A stretch of DNA of 64,000 nt, from assembly GCF_001499855.1 (NCBI RefSeq), contig NZ_LQIK01000012.1:434001-498000 (forward strand), written 5' to 3'. Shown here in pieces: positions 1 through 9,621 of this stretch. The first letter of the stretch is position 1; the number at the start of each line of letters is the position of its first letter. The position numbers were made by a program, and so were the translations under genes. The stretch is from Mycobacterium sp. GA-0227b. GTDB taxonomy: Bacteria > Actinomycetota > Actinomycetes > Mycobacteriales > Mycobacteriaceae. The notes beneath the pieces were generated by a model that did no database searches, was not told the DNA's origin, and saw only the letters and a list, made by a program, of their open reading frames with translations.

Positions 1-531
1 GCCGGTCAATCCGTGCGAGGCGGTGTACTCGGTGAAGTACTGGTGGATCTGATGTCCGCGGTCCTCGAGTTGGCCGTCGACGTGTTCGGTGAAGTCCGGC
101 TTCTCGTCCCGGCTCGCAAAGTAGCGCGCCGTCGATCCCGGCTCCGAGCCGATCACCATCGCCACGTCGAATTCACCGGCGGCAATGGCGTTTCCGGCCT
201 CGGTGACCAGCTTCTGCGGACCCTGCCCGCCCACCGGCTCGAGCACCACTCGCGCGGGATCGCCGCCGACCCGCCGCATCACCGAACGCGGATAGTTGTT
301 CGACTTTCCCAGCGTCGCGGGCATCGGACCGGAGATCTCGAACTGGCGCAGGCCGTACACCGTGTCGATCGCCTTCGCGACTGTGGAAGCCTCCGCCCCA
401 GTGTCGGCCAGCGCCGCGCGCACCGCCTCGGTGGCGAGGTCGACCGCCGACATGCCCCGGTAGTCGGGATCGTCGATCCGCTCGGTGAACTGTCCGACGC
501 CGACGATGACCGGGGTCCGGGGATCGACCAT
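1..531 (-). CDS. Thiolase-superfamily acetyl-CoA acetyltransferase, N-terminal part (3' end outside window)
   Basis: Translating the minus strand from 531 gives a protein opening MVDPRTPVIVGVGQFTER, and it stays open to the window edge (177 codons seen). The P-x-IVGVGQ opening and the following AVDLATEAVRAALADTG and GGQGPQKLVTEAGNAIAAGE segments are typical of mycobacterial thiolase-like acetyl-CoA acetyltransferases (thiolase N domain), which join or cleave acyl-CoA thioesters in the cytoplasm. The start is supported by an AGGAGG Shine-Dalgarno 7 nt upstream. The C-terminal catalytic half is not visible, so degradative versus biosynthetic role cannot be judged. It lies downstream of sucD on the same strand, with a 90-bp gap. 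Confidence 0.8.
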   Translation of the reverse strand, partial: MVDPRTPVIVGVGQFTERIDDPDYRGMSAVDLATEAVRAALADTGAEASTVAKAIDTVYGLRQFEISGPMPATLGKSNNYPRSVMRRVGGDPARVVLEPVGGQGPQKLVTEAGNAIAAGEFDVAMVIGSEPGSTARYFASRDEKPDFTEHVDGQLEDRGHQIHQYFTEYTASHGLTG

Positions 532-621
532 TACAGACCTCCTGACGGGTGTTAATTCGTCAGGCTAATCGACCGGTGGAACGTGGTCCTAATCCTGCGG
601 TGAACTTCACACCGGCCAGGA

Positions 622-1524
622 CTACATGCCCTGGAGGATCTCCCGGGCCAGGCGCGCGGTCTCCGACGGCGTCTTGCCGACCTTCACCCCCGCGGCCTCC
701 AGCGCTTCCTTCTTGGCCTGCGCGGTACCGGACGACCCGGACACGATCGCGCCGGCGTGACCCATGGTCTTGCCCTCGGGCGCGGTAAAGCCCGCGACGT
801 AGCCGACGACCGGCTTGCTCACGTTGGCCTTGATGTAGTCGGCGGCCCGCTCCTCGGCGTCGCCGCCGATCTCACCGATCATCACGATGACCTTGGTGTC
901 GGGATCCTTTTCGAACGCTTCGATCGCGTCGATGTGCGTGGTGCCGATGACCGGGTCACCGCCGATGCCGATCGAGGTCGAGAAGCCCAGATCGCCCAGT
1001 TCGAACATCATCTGGTAGGTCAGCGTGCCCGATTTGGACACCAGGCCGACCGGGCCGGGGCCGGTGATGTTGGCGGGCGTGATGCCGGCCAGCGCCTCGC
1101 CGGGCGTGATGATGCCCGGGCAGTTGGGGCCGATGATGCGGGTCTTCTGTCCCTTCTCGACGTTATAGGCCCAAACGAAGGCGGTGTCCTGCACGGGAAC
1201 ACCCTCGGTGATCACCACGAGCAGCGGGATCTCCGCGTCGATGGCCTCGATCATCGCGTCCTTGGCGAACTTCGGCGGTACGAACACCACGGACACGTCG
1301 GCGCCGGTTTCCTTCATCGCCTCGGCGACGGTGCCGAACACCGGCAGCTCGACGTCGTTACCGTCAGAGTCCTTGTGCGACACCGTGGTTCCGGCCTTGC
1401 GGGCGTTGACGCCGCCGACCAGTTGCGTGCCGGCCTTGAGCATCAGCGCGGTGTGCTTGGTGCCCTCGCCGCCGGTGATCCCCTGGACGATGACCTTGGA
1501 ATCTCTGTTGATGAAAATAGACAT
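622..1524 (-). CDS. sucD: Succinate-CoA ligase (ADP-forming) subunit alpha
   Basis: This 300-residue protein is the alpha subunit of succinyl-CoA synthetase, which makes succinate and ATP (or GTP) from succinyl-CoA in the TCA cycle. An N-terminal CoA-binding Rossmann domain holds the [10 protein letters not shown] loop (about residues 15-24). The ligase domain carries the phosphorylated histidine in [10 protein letters not shown] (His256). Length is normal for the family (about 290-300). It lies 13 bp downstream of sucC on the same strand, a two-gene operon as in M. tuberculosis (Rv0951-Rv0952). The ATG at 1524 follows an AAGGAGA Shine-Dalgarno. Confidence 0.97.
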   Translation of the reverse strand: MSIFINRDSKVIVQGITGGEGTKHTALMLKAGTQLVGGVNARKAGTTVSHKDSDGNDVELPVFGTVAEAMKETGADVSVVFVPPKFAKDAMIEAIDAEIPLLVVITEGVPVQDTAFVWAYNVEKGQKTRIIGPNCPGIITPGEALAGITPANITGPGPVGLVSKSGTLTYQMMFELGDLGFSTSIGIGGDPVIGTTHIDAIEAFEKDPDTKVIVMIGEIGGDAEERAADYIKANVSKPVVGYVAGFTAPEGKTMGHAGAIVSGSSGTAQAKKEALEAAGVKVGKTPSETARLAREILQGM

Positions 1525-1537
1525 CGGTCATCTCTCC

Positions 1538-2704
<1,167 letters not shown>

Positions 2705-2841
2705 TGGCTTTGGAACGTCCCTGTCTCTAGCGCGTCGATTGCGGAGTTGTTGGGCCGAAGGCTCGGGGGAACTTTATCCACACCCGTGGAACGCGATGGC
2801 ACCGCCCACCTGTCATGTGGCAGATCTCACCGCTCGGCCGC

Positions 2842-2857
2842 AGTGATACAAGTCACA
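2842..2857. promoter_or_regulatory. Candidate CRP (cAMP receptor protein) site
   Basis: The 16-bp sequence reads AGTGA-N6-TCACA, 9 of 10 conserved positions of the symmetric TGTGA-N6-TCACA motif used by the mycobacterial CRP (Rv3676 family). It lies in the divergent gap between sucC and the M23 peptidase gene, 138 bp from the sucC start and 118 bp from the peptidase start, so it could serve either gene. The match is seen in the sequence; binding is inferred. Confidence 0.5.
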
Positions 2858-2974
2858 TTCGCTCGCGGAATAGCCGCACAGGTTGCAGCCTTCATTGGGA
2901 TTTGGTTAACGTGCCTCTGGCTTCGATAACGTTTCGATCACGGCAACCTTCACGACAAGCAAGGACCCTTCACG

Positions 2975-4039
2975 TTGGCTGCGCACCGTTCGTCTGGATC
3001 TCATCGCAGATCATCGACGAACCGGCAAATAGACGGCCGCGTAAGCGAATCCCCCGCCGAAGTCACCGACATCATTCCGTTCAACGAGTTCGGCGGCTTG
3101 CCCGATTTGGGAGGCGACGCCGACTTCCGTGAGAACAGCGCGTTCGACCGCGAAGCACAGGTCATCCACGCCCCCGAACTCGACGATCTGAACGACACCG
3201 ACGACCTCGTGCCGCTGCGGCTGGCGGTCCCCTCGGAGTTCCAGGCCGGGCCGCGCCACGCGCGCCGCTCGCATGCCTACCGCGACAGCAACACCGACAC
3301 CAGCGACGGCATGGCCGCCACCGACGTGATCAACATCGGCGGCCGCGGAGGCCAGCACCGCAAGCAAGAGATCCCGGTGAAGGGCCGGCTGATGGTCGCA
3401 GCGATGGCGGTCGGCGCGACTGCCGCGGGGGCGTACTCGATGGCCAACGCCGCGCAGGAGTCGTCGTCGCAGACCGTGCTCGCCGTCGACCAGGACGCCC
3501 TCGCGAACGCGGTCGGCGGCACGACGGACGGCATGCAGATCGTCGCCGTCACGCCCGCCGCCAGCTCGGCGCTGCACACCGAGGAGATCCAGAAGGCCGC
3601 GGCCTTCGCCCAGGAGCGTGCCGAACGCGAAGCACGCCTGCAGCGGCCGATGTTCGTGATGCCCACCAGGGGCGTGTGGACGTCGGGCTTCGGCTATCGC
3701 TGGGGGGCACTACACGCCGGGATCGACATCGCCAACTCGATCGGCACACCCGTGCTCGCCGCGTCCGACGGCGTGGTCGTTTCCGCCGGCCCGTATGCCG
3801 GTTACGGCAACATGGTCAAGCTGCGCCACGCCGACGGCACCGTGACGCTGTACGGCCACCTCAGCGCGTGGGAGGTCGAGGTCGGACAGCGGGTGTGGGC
3901 CGGTGACCAGATCGCCAAGATGGGCAACACCGGCAACTCGACCGGACCGCATCTGCACTTCGAGGTGCACCTGAACGGAACCGACCGCGTCGACCCGGTG
4001 GGTTGGCTGGCCAAGCGCGGGCTGAACCCGTCGAACTAG
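2975..4039 (+). CDS. M23-family zinc metallopeptidase, membrane-anchored (Rv0950c-like)
   Basis: This 354-residue protein has a long charged, probably cytoplasmic N-terminus (about 1-135) and a single hydrophobic anchor (about 138-158, GRLMVAAMAVGATAAGAY). A linker with a short helical segment (AFAQERAEREARLQR) leads to a C-terminal LytM/M23 domain. The zinc ligands are intact: HAGID (His247, Asp251) and HLHFEVH (His326, His328). M23 enzymes cut peptide cross-bridges of peptidoglycan or activate other hydrolases in the envelope. The frame begins with TTG at 2975; a later start is possible because the N-terminus is poorly conserved. The place between sucC and uvrD1 matches M. tuberculosis Rv0950c. 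Confidence 0.88.
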   Translation: MAAHRSSGSHRRSSTNRQIDGRVSESPAEVTDIIPFNEFGGLPDLGGDADFRENSAFDREAQVIHAPELDDLNDTDDLVPLRLAVPSEFQAGPRHARRSHAYRDSNTDTSDGMAATDVINIGGRGGQHRKQEIPVKGRLMVAAMAVGATAAGAYSMANAAQESSSQTVLAVDQDALANAVGGTTDGMQIVAVTPAASSALHTEEIQKAAAFAQERAEREARLQRPMFVMPTRGVWTSGFGYRWGALHAGIDIANSIGTPVLAASDGVVVSAGPYAGYGNMVKLRHADGTVTLYGHLSAWEVEVGQRVWAGDQIAKMGNTGNSTGPHLHFEVHLNGTDRVDPVGWLAKRGLNPSN

Positions 4040-4048
4040 TCTGGCCAA

Positions 4049-4660
4049 GTGGCCGGCGACGACGACCCCGACGAGGGACGGGCAGAACCTCCGCGGCGCA
4101 CACCGTCGAACGCTGAGACGGGCATCATCCGCCGCCATCCGACGGGCGAGATCCCCACCGGTCAGGACCCGCAGACCAGCATCATCCGCCGCCACCCCAC
4201 CGGCGCGATTCCCGTCGCCGAGGCCGAGCCGCAGACGAGCTATATCCCCCGGGCCCGGCCGGTCACCGTGTCTCCCACCCAGCCCCGACCGGCCAGCCCG
4301 AAGCCGGCGATCGCCGCGGCGGCCGTGAGCATCCTGACCGGTTGGGCCACCGCCGTCATCGCCACCGACCTGATCACCGGTTGGTGGCGCACCGATCGCC
4401 TGTTCTGCGTCGCGGTCGGCTTCCTGACCGCGATCTCTGCGGCCGCCCTCATCGCCGGGCTGATCGGGCTGCTGTTGCGCCGCTGGGTCAGCCGGTGGCT
4501 GATCGTCGTGGGGGCGGTGGTGGCGCTGCTGATCTTCTCCAGCCTGTTCGTCGCCGGCGCCAAGCTGCCCGCCGCGGTGTACGCCATCCCGGTGCTGCCG
4601 CTGGCCAGCATCGTGCTCGCGGCCCTGCCCGCGACGGGCCGCTGGGAGCGCTCGGGCTAA
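4049..4660 (+). CDS. Four-TM membrane protein with N-terminal IIRRHPTG repeats
   Basis: I do not recognise a named family. The 203-residue protein has an acidic/proline-rich, probably cytoplasmic N-terminus in which IIRRHPTGEIP (residues 26-36) and IIRRHPTGAIP (45-55) are near-identical units 19 residues apart, each preceded or followed by PQTS-type sequence. Four hydrophobic segments follow (about 86-107, 117-141, 145-168, 172-193). Repeated basic tail motifs suggest a docking or phosphorylation segment, which is inference. It starts with GTG 9 bp after the M23 peptidase stop, so co-transcription is likely. Its 3' end overlaps the convergent uvrD1 stop by 4 bp. Confidence 0.7.
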   Translation: MAGDDDPDEGRAEPPRRTPSNAETGIIRRHPTGEIPTGQDPQTSIIRRHPTGAIPVAEAEPQTSYIPRARPVTVSPTQPRPASPKPAIAAAAVSILTGWATAVIATDLITGWWRTDRLFCVAVGFLTAISAAALIAGLIGLLLRRWVSRWLIVVGAVVALLIFSSLFVAGAKLPAAVYAIPVLPLASIVLAALPATGRWERSG

Positions 4661-6975
4661 AGCTTGCTGATCGGCGCGTGGTTGTGCATCAGCTTGACGC
4701 GGCCGGAGCTGCCGAAGTCGATGAGCGACATCGCCGACTCCCCCACCCCGGTGACCTCCTCGACCCGGCCCAACCCGTACTTGTCGTGGGTGACCCGGTC
4801 GCCGGGCTCGAGCACCAGCAACGGCCGCTTACCCGCTCCCGACCGCGTCGGCGACGGTCGCGGGGAGCCGAACCGGCCCGCGCCGCTCACCGGCGCGCTG
4901 AACGACGGTGTCGGGTCGGTGCGCCGCCAGTCGATGAGGTGCTGCGGAATCTCCTTGAGGAAGCGCGATTCCGGGTTGAGGATCGGCTGACCCCACGACG
5001 AGCGGACCTTCGCCCGGCTGACGTAGAGCCGCTGTCGCGCCCGGGTGATGCCGACGTAGGCCAAGCGGCGCTCCTCGGACAACTCGGTGGGATCGCCGAG
5101 CGCCCGCATGTGCGGGAACATGCCGTCCTCCCAGCCGGTCACGAACACGACCGGGAACTCGAGGCCCTTGGCGGTGTGCAACGTCATCATCGTTACGACT
5201 CCGGCGCCGTGCTCGGGCAGTTCGTCGGCGTCGGCCACCAGCGACACCCGCTCCAGGAACTGCGCCAACACCCCGGTGTCGGGGATGTCCTCATCGACGG
5301 GCTCGTCCTCGTCGAGTGCCTGCGCGTTGGCCAGGTCGGTGCTGAATTCGTGCGCGACGCTGACCAACTCGTTGAGGTTGTCGAGCCGCGCGAGATCCTG
5401 CGGATCGCTGGACGACTCGAGTTCGGCGCGGTAGCCGGTGCGGTCGAGCACCGCCTCCACCAGCTCGCCGAGCTCACCATCGAGACGGCCACGCAGGTCG
5501 TCGAGCATGTCCACAAACGCCGAAATGCACTTCTCCGCACGGGTGTTGAGCATCGGCACCTTACCCTCGGCGGCCGCCTGCAGGGCGTCGTTGAAGCTGA
5601 GCCCGGTGTTCTCGGCATACACCGCGACACAGGCTTCGGCTCGGTCGCCGATGCCGCGACGGGGCGTGTTGAGGATGCGGCGCATGCTCACCGAGTCGCC
5701 GGGATTGTCCAGCACCCGTAGGTAGGCGACGATGTCGCGGATCTCCCGGCGCTCGTAGAAGCGCACTCCCCCAACGACTTTGTACGGGATGCCGGCGCGG
5801 ATGAAGACCTCTTCGAGCGAGCGCGACGAGTTGTTGGTCCGGTAGAACACCGCGAAGTCGTTGTAGGAATACCCGCCCTGGTCGGCGAGCGCGTCGATCT
5901 CCTGCGCGACGAACCGGGCCTCGTCGTGTTCGTTGTCGGCGACGTAGCCGACGATCAGCTCACCGTCGCCCTCGTCGGTCCACAGCCGCTTCTCCCGGCG
6001 GCCGGCGTTGCGCGAGATCACCGAGTTCGCCGCGTTCAGGATGTTCTGCGTCGAGCGGTAATTCTGTTCGAGCAGAATCGTTGTGGCATTGGGGAAATCG
6101 CGTTCGAAGTCCTCGATGTTGCGGATCGTCGCACCGCGGAACGCGTAGATCGACTGGTCGGCATCGCCCACCACGCACAGTTCGGCCGGTGCCACCCCGG
6201 CTGGATCGTCTTGCGAGGCCGCCGTGCCGACCAATTCGCGCACCAGCACGTACTGGGCGTGGTTGGTGTCCTGGTACTCGTCGACCAGGATGTGCCGGAA
6301 CCGGCGCCGGTAGTACTGCGCGATCTGCGGAAACGCTTGCAGCACAGCGACTGTCTCGCCGATCAGGTCGTCGAAGTCGAGCGCGTTGGCCGCGCGCAGG
6401 CGCCGCTGGTACTCGGCGTAGACCTCGGCGATGATGCCGGGCAGCTCCTCACCGGCCTCCGAAGCCTCGGCCGCTGCCTGTTCCGGCCCGATCAACTCGT
6501 TCTTGTGGTTGGAGATGCCGTTGGACAGCAGCCGCGGCGAGTACCGCTTGGTGTCCAACCCCATGTCCTTGCCGATCATCAGCAGCAGGCGCCGCGAGTC
6601 GTCGGCGTCGTAGATCGAGAAGTTGGAGTTCAGGCCTTTGATCAACGAGGCCTGGTTGCGCAGGATCCGTACGCACGAGGAATGGAAGGTGGAAATCCAC
6701 ATGTTCCTGGCCTTGGGACCCACCATGGCCACCACCCGCTCGCGCATCTCGGCGGCGGCTTTGTTGGTGAACGTGATGGCCAGCACCTGCCCGACGCCGA
6801 CGTCGCGAGCGGCCAGCAGGTAGGCGATCCGGCGGGTGAGCACGGCGGTCTTGCCGGAGCCGGCACCGGCGACGATGAGCAGCGGTGAGCCCTGGTGCAG
6901 GACGGCCTCGCGCTGCTGCGGGTTGAGCCCCTCGAGCAGCTGGTCGGTTTCGGGGGCCAGGTTCATCTGGGTCAT
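4657..6975 (-). CDS. uvrD1: ATP-dependent DNA helicase UvrD1/PcrA
   Basis: This is a superfamily 1A 3'-5' helicase of nucleotide excision repair; in mycobacteria the enzyme is stimulated by Ku, encoded 23 kb away here. Motifs seen: Walker A GAGSGKTAVLTRR, motif Ia ITFTNKAAAEMRERV, Walker B DEYQDTNHAQY, motif III GDADQSIYAFRGA, motif IV LEQNYRST and motif VI VGITRARQRLYVSRAK. The C-terminal tail carries the family's Tudor-like KYGLGRVEEVTG segment. I start at the ATG at 6975 (MTQMNLAPETDQLL), giving 772 residues, close to the 771 of M. tuberculosis UvrD1. The open frame extends to 7083 without a better start. Confidence 0.95.
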   Translation of the reverse strand: MTQMNLAPETDQLLEGLNPQQREAVLHQGSPLLIVAGAGSGKTAVLTRRIAYLLAARDVGVGQVLAITFTNKAAAEMRERVVAMVGPKARNMWISTFHSSCVRILRNQASLIKGLNSNFSIYDADDSRRLLLMIGKDMGLDTKRYSPRLLSNGISNHKNELIGPEQAAAEASEAGEELPGIIAEVYAEYQRRLRAANALDFDDLIGETVAVLQAFPQIAQYYRRRFRHILVDEYQDTNHAQYVLVRELVGTAASQDDPAGVAPAELCVVGDADQSIYAFRGATIRNIEDFERDFPNATTILLEQNYRSTQNILNAANSVISRNAGRREKRLWTDEGDGELIVGYVADNEHDEARFVAQEIDALADQGGYSYNDFAVFYRTNNSSRSLEEVFIRAGIPYKVVGGVRFYERREIRDIVAYLRVLDNPGDSVSMRRILNTPRRGIGDRAEACVAVYAENTGLSFNDALQAAAEGKVPMLNTRAEKCISAFVDMLDDLRGRLDGELGELVEAVLDRTGYRAELESSSDPQDLARLDNLNELVSVAHEFSTDLANAQALDEDEPVDEDIPDTGVLAQFLERVSLVADADELPEHGAGVVTMMTLHTAKGLEFPVVFVTGWEDGMFPHMRALGDPTELSEERRLAYVGITRARQRLYVSRAKVRSSWGQPILNPESRFLKEIPQHLIDWRRTDPTPSFSAPVSGAGRFGSPRPSPTRSGAGKRPLLVLEPGDRVTHDKYGLGRVEEVTGVGESAMSLIDFGSSGRVKLMHNHAPISKL

Positions 6976-7097
6976 GTCACTACCGAACTTACCGCTGCGC
7001 AGGGACATCCCCGCGGTCGAACCGCGTATCGAGCTTTGCGCTGGCAGGGCTGTTGGTGGCACACTTTGTCTCGTGCTCAGCAAACAGCGATTTTTCT

Positions 7098-7122
7098 ACG
7101 GGTACCGGTCCGCGGTACCCGT
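7098..7122. promoter_or_regulatory. 9-bp perfect inverted repeat between uvrD1 and aroQ
   Basis: ACGGGTACC and GGTACCCGT are separated by 7 nt in the divergent gap upstream of both uvrD1 and the chorismate mutase gene. It could be a protein operator or fold as a hairpin in the aroQ leader. No T-run follows on either strand, so a terminator role is unlikely. A nearby CCGCGG-N14-CCGCGG pair (about 7149-7174) adds to the dyad symmetry of this gap. Confidence 0.4.
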
Positions 7123-7243
7123 GGTCTAGCTGCTTCCCAAGAGCCTCCGCGGTCCGCTTCGGTGATCCGCGGCACGCCTCTTGTGTGAGGCCTAAAGGAA
7201 CCGGACGAGACCAGACCCACACAACGAGAGCGGTGAGAATCCC

Positions 7244-7507
7244 ATGACGACCGAAACCGAGCCCGTGCCCGATATCGATGACCTGCGCCAGGAGATCGAC
7301 CGGCTCGACGCCGAGATCCTCGCGGCCGTGAAGCGCCGCACCGAGGTGTCCAAATTGATCGGCCAGGCCCGGATGGCGTCCGGCGGAACCCGCCTGGTGC
7401 ACAGCCGGGAGATGAAGGTGATCGAGCGCTACAGCGAACTCGGCCCCGACGGCAAAGACCTCGCGATGCTGCTGCTGCGCCTGGGCCGCGGTCGCCTCGG
7501 CCACTGA
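7244..7507 (+). CDS. aroQ: Intracellular chorismate mutase, AroQ-delta type (Rv0948c-like)
   Basis: This 87-residue all-helical enzyme converts chorismate to prephenate on the route to Phe and Tyr. Key features match M. tuberculosis Rv0948c: the helix-1 DLRQEIDRLDAEILAAVKRRTEVSKLIG with its active-site arginine, RLVHSREMKVIERY, and the hallmark C-terminus LLRLGRGRLGH, which docks into the active site when DAHP synthase binds and raises activity. It probably works as a complex with AroG encoded elsewhere. Start is the ATG at 7244 after GAGAGCGGTGAG. A secreted chorismate mutase lies 9 kb away (16565). Confidence 0.95.
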   Translation: MTTETEPVPDIDDLRQEIDRLDAEILAAVKRRTEVSKLIGQARMASGGTRLVHSREMKVIERYSELGPDGKDLAMLLLRLGRGRLGH

Positions 7508-7513
7508 TCTCAC

Positions 7514-7566
7514 GTGATTTCGGTGTAGTTGGTTGCGCTGACCGCAACTGGCGACACCGAAATCAC
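7514..7566. terminator. Bidirectional hairpin between convergent aroQ and acyltransferase genes
   Basis: GTGATTTCGGTGT (7514-7526) is a perfect 13-bp inverted repeat of ACACCGAAATCAC (7554-7566), with a second pair AGTTG/CAACT inside the loop. It fills the 58-bp convergent gap, and its right arm reaches the first base of the acyltransferase stop codon. There is no long T-run, which is usual for mycobacterial hairpin terminators. Confidence 0.7.
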
Positions 7567-9563
7567 TAGCGCAGCGCGTCGGTCAGCCAGGGCGTCAGCC
7601 ACTCCACCGCTTCGGGGGTCGGATGCACGCCGTCGCTGCGGATCCGGATGCCGTCGATTCGGTTGGTGTAGCCCCCGTTGGGGCCCAGCTTGCGGTTCAG
7701 GTCGAGCACCGAGACGTTCTGCCGGTACTTGACGGCGCTGCGCAACAAGGCGTTCCAATCGTCGGTGCGATCCGGGTCGTCCTCCGGATAGAGGCTGCCG
7801 TCGGGTTTCTCGGCGCGCCGGTTGTAGGGCTCGGTGGTGACGACGACGCGCGCGCCGGTCGAGGACAGGATGTCGAGCGCGCGATTGAGTTCGGCCCGCA
7901 GATAGGCGTCGTAGGCCGGCTCGCCGATGTGGGTCCAGCGGCCTTCGTTCATCCGGTCGACGACCTCCCACCGGCCGACGATCAGCAGCACCACGTCGGG
8001 GCGGTCGTGTTTGATGCGCTGTGACCACCTGCTCGGCCATGAATCGCATTCGGGTTTCTGGTTCAGCGTCTGCCCGACGTACCGGTACGGCCCGCCGCGC
8101 GCGATGCCGCATCCGATCGTCGTGTAGTCGGTGATCGCCAGCCCCGGCGTTTCGGGCAGGTAGCGCATCAACGTCCACGCGACCGAGTCGCCGAACACCG
8201 CGACGGTCTTGGTGCCGGGCTCGTGGGCGACGGTGCGCTGCACCTCGACCGGAATCTCCGGTGCGACCAGCGCGGCGGAGTCGATGCGCGAATCCTGCAC
8301 CGGGGCGGACGGCACGCCGACCGGCAGCACGGTCATCGTGACGACCGCGGCGGTGGCAGCCGTCGCGCCCGCCAGCGGCAGCATCGGCACGATCACCGGT
8401 CGCCAGCGTCGGATGGGCTGTTCCAGCAGCCACCACGACAGCGCCGCCACCGCGAGCGTGGCGGCGCACCGCAGGGCGAACAACGACCAACCGGACCATC
8501 CGGTGCGTTCCCCGTTGACCACCAGAAAGATCGGCCAGTGCCACAGGTAGACGCCGTAGGAGATCGCACCCAGCCAGACCAGCGGCCGCCACGCCAGCAC
8601 CTGCGCGGCGGGTCCGTCCTGGTCCATTGCCACCGCCCCGATCACCAGACCTGCCGCAAGCGCCACGACGATCAGCAGGCCGGCGCGGAAGTCGCCGACG
8701 CTGCCGGTCGCGGTGTGCACGGCGAAGATGAGTACCGCGATGCCGACGACGGACAGGATGCGGGCGGCCCACCGCAGCCACCGCGTCCGGATCACCGGCC
8801 CGGCCATGGTCACCGTCGTCCAGTCCCGCACCAGCAGGGCCGCCGCTGCGGCGCCGACGAGCAGCGCCTGCGCACGGGTGTCGGTGCCGAAGTAGATGCG
8901 GTTGAGCGACCCGTCGTTGACGAACACGATCGCCGCCGTCGCCGACGCGATCGCGCCCGCGGTCGCCAGGGCGAACACCACCCACCGCAGGTGCAGCCGG
9001 TCGCGCCGGCAGAACACGAACCCGACCGCGATCAGCAGCAGCGGCCACAGCAGGTAGTACTGCTCCTCGACCCCCAGCGACCAGGTGTGCTGCAGCGGCG
9101 ACGGCGGTGCGCCCACAGCGAAGTAGTCGGTGCGCTGGGCGACGAACGCCCAGTTGGCCACCCAGAAGAACGACGCGACGGCGTCGTCGCGCAGCGCCGA
9201 GATCGCCTCGGTCGAGAAGAGGTCCCGCGCCGCCACCACTGCGAGCACCATGACCAGCAGCGCGGGCAGCAATCGGCGGGCCCGGCGAATCCAGAAGTCG
9301 CGCAGCCGGATTCGGCCGGTGCGGGCATGCTCGTCGAGCAGCAGCGACGTGATCAGGAAGCCGCTCAGCACGAAGAAGACGTCGACGCCGAGGAAGCCGC
9401 CGGTGACGCCCGGGATGCCGCCGTGGTCGGCGAGTACCAGTGCGACAGCGACGGCGCGGATGCCGTCGAGGGCGGGAATCTCGCCACGCCGATGCGCACG
9501 CGAGGAGCGAATGTCGGACAGCGAGCGGCGATCAGCGGGCGCGACGGAGCGACGCGCATTCAC
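7566..9563 (-). CDS. Membrane O-acyltransferase (acyltransferase-3) with C-terminal SGNH domain
   Basis: This 665-residue protein resembles OafA/YrhL acyltransferases that acetylate surface polysaccharides or glycolipids. The N-terminal acyltransferase-3 domain starts IPALDGIRAVAVALVLADH, with the histidine in the first TM and FFVLSGFLITSLLLDE following; about ten TM segments extend to roughly residue 410. The C-terminal periplasmic SGNH/GDSL-like domain carries FGDSVAW (Ser460) and DGVHPTPEAVEW near the end (Asp/His). The start is a GTG at 9563. The substrate cannot be read from sequence. Confidence 0.88.
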   Translation of the reverse strand: MNARRSVAPADRRSLSDIRSSRAHRRGEIPALDGIRAVAVALVLADHGGIPGVTGGFLGVDVFFVLSGFLITSLLLDEHARTGRIRLRDFWIRRARRLLPALLVMVLAVVAARDLFSTEAISALRDDAVASFFWVANWAFVAQRTDYFAVGAPPSPLQHTWSLGVEEQYYLLWPLLLIAVGFVFCRRDRLHLRWVVFALATAGAIASATAAIVFVNDGSLNRIYFGTDTRAQALLVGAAAAALLVRDWTTVTMAGPVIRTRWLRWAARILSVVGIAVLIFAVHTATGSVGDFRAGLLIVVALAAGLVIGAVAMDQDGPAAQVLAWRPLVWLGAISYGVYLWHWPIFLVVNGERTGWSGWSLFALRCAATLAVAALSWWLLEQPIRRWRPVIVPMLPLAGATAATAAVVTMTVLPVGVPSAPVQDSRIDSAALVAPEIPVEVQRTVAHEPGTKTVAVFGDSVAWTLMRYLPETPGLAITDYTTIGCGIARGGPYRYVGQTLNQKPECDSWPSRWSQRIKHDRPDVVLLIVGRWEVVDRMNEGRWTHIGEPAYDAYLRAELNRALDILSSTGARVVVTTEPYNRRAEKPDGSLYPEDDPDRTDDWNALLRSAVKYRQNVSVLDLNRKLGPNGGYTNRIDGIRIRSDGVHPTPEAVEWLTPWLTDALR

Positions 9564-9621
9564 TTGCGAAATCTTGCCTTCGCCGACGGACGCGGGGGTG
9601 CAGGCGCGGCGGCGTGTCGGC

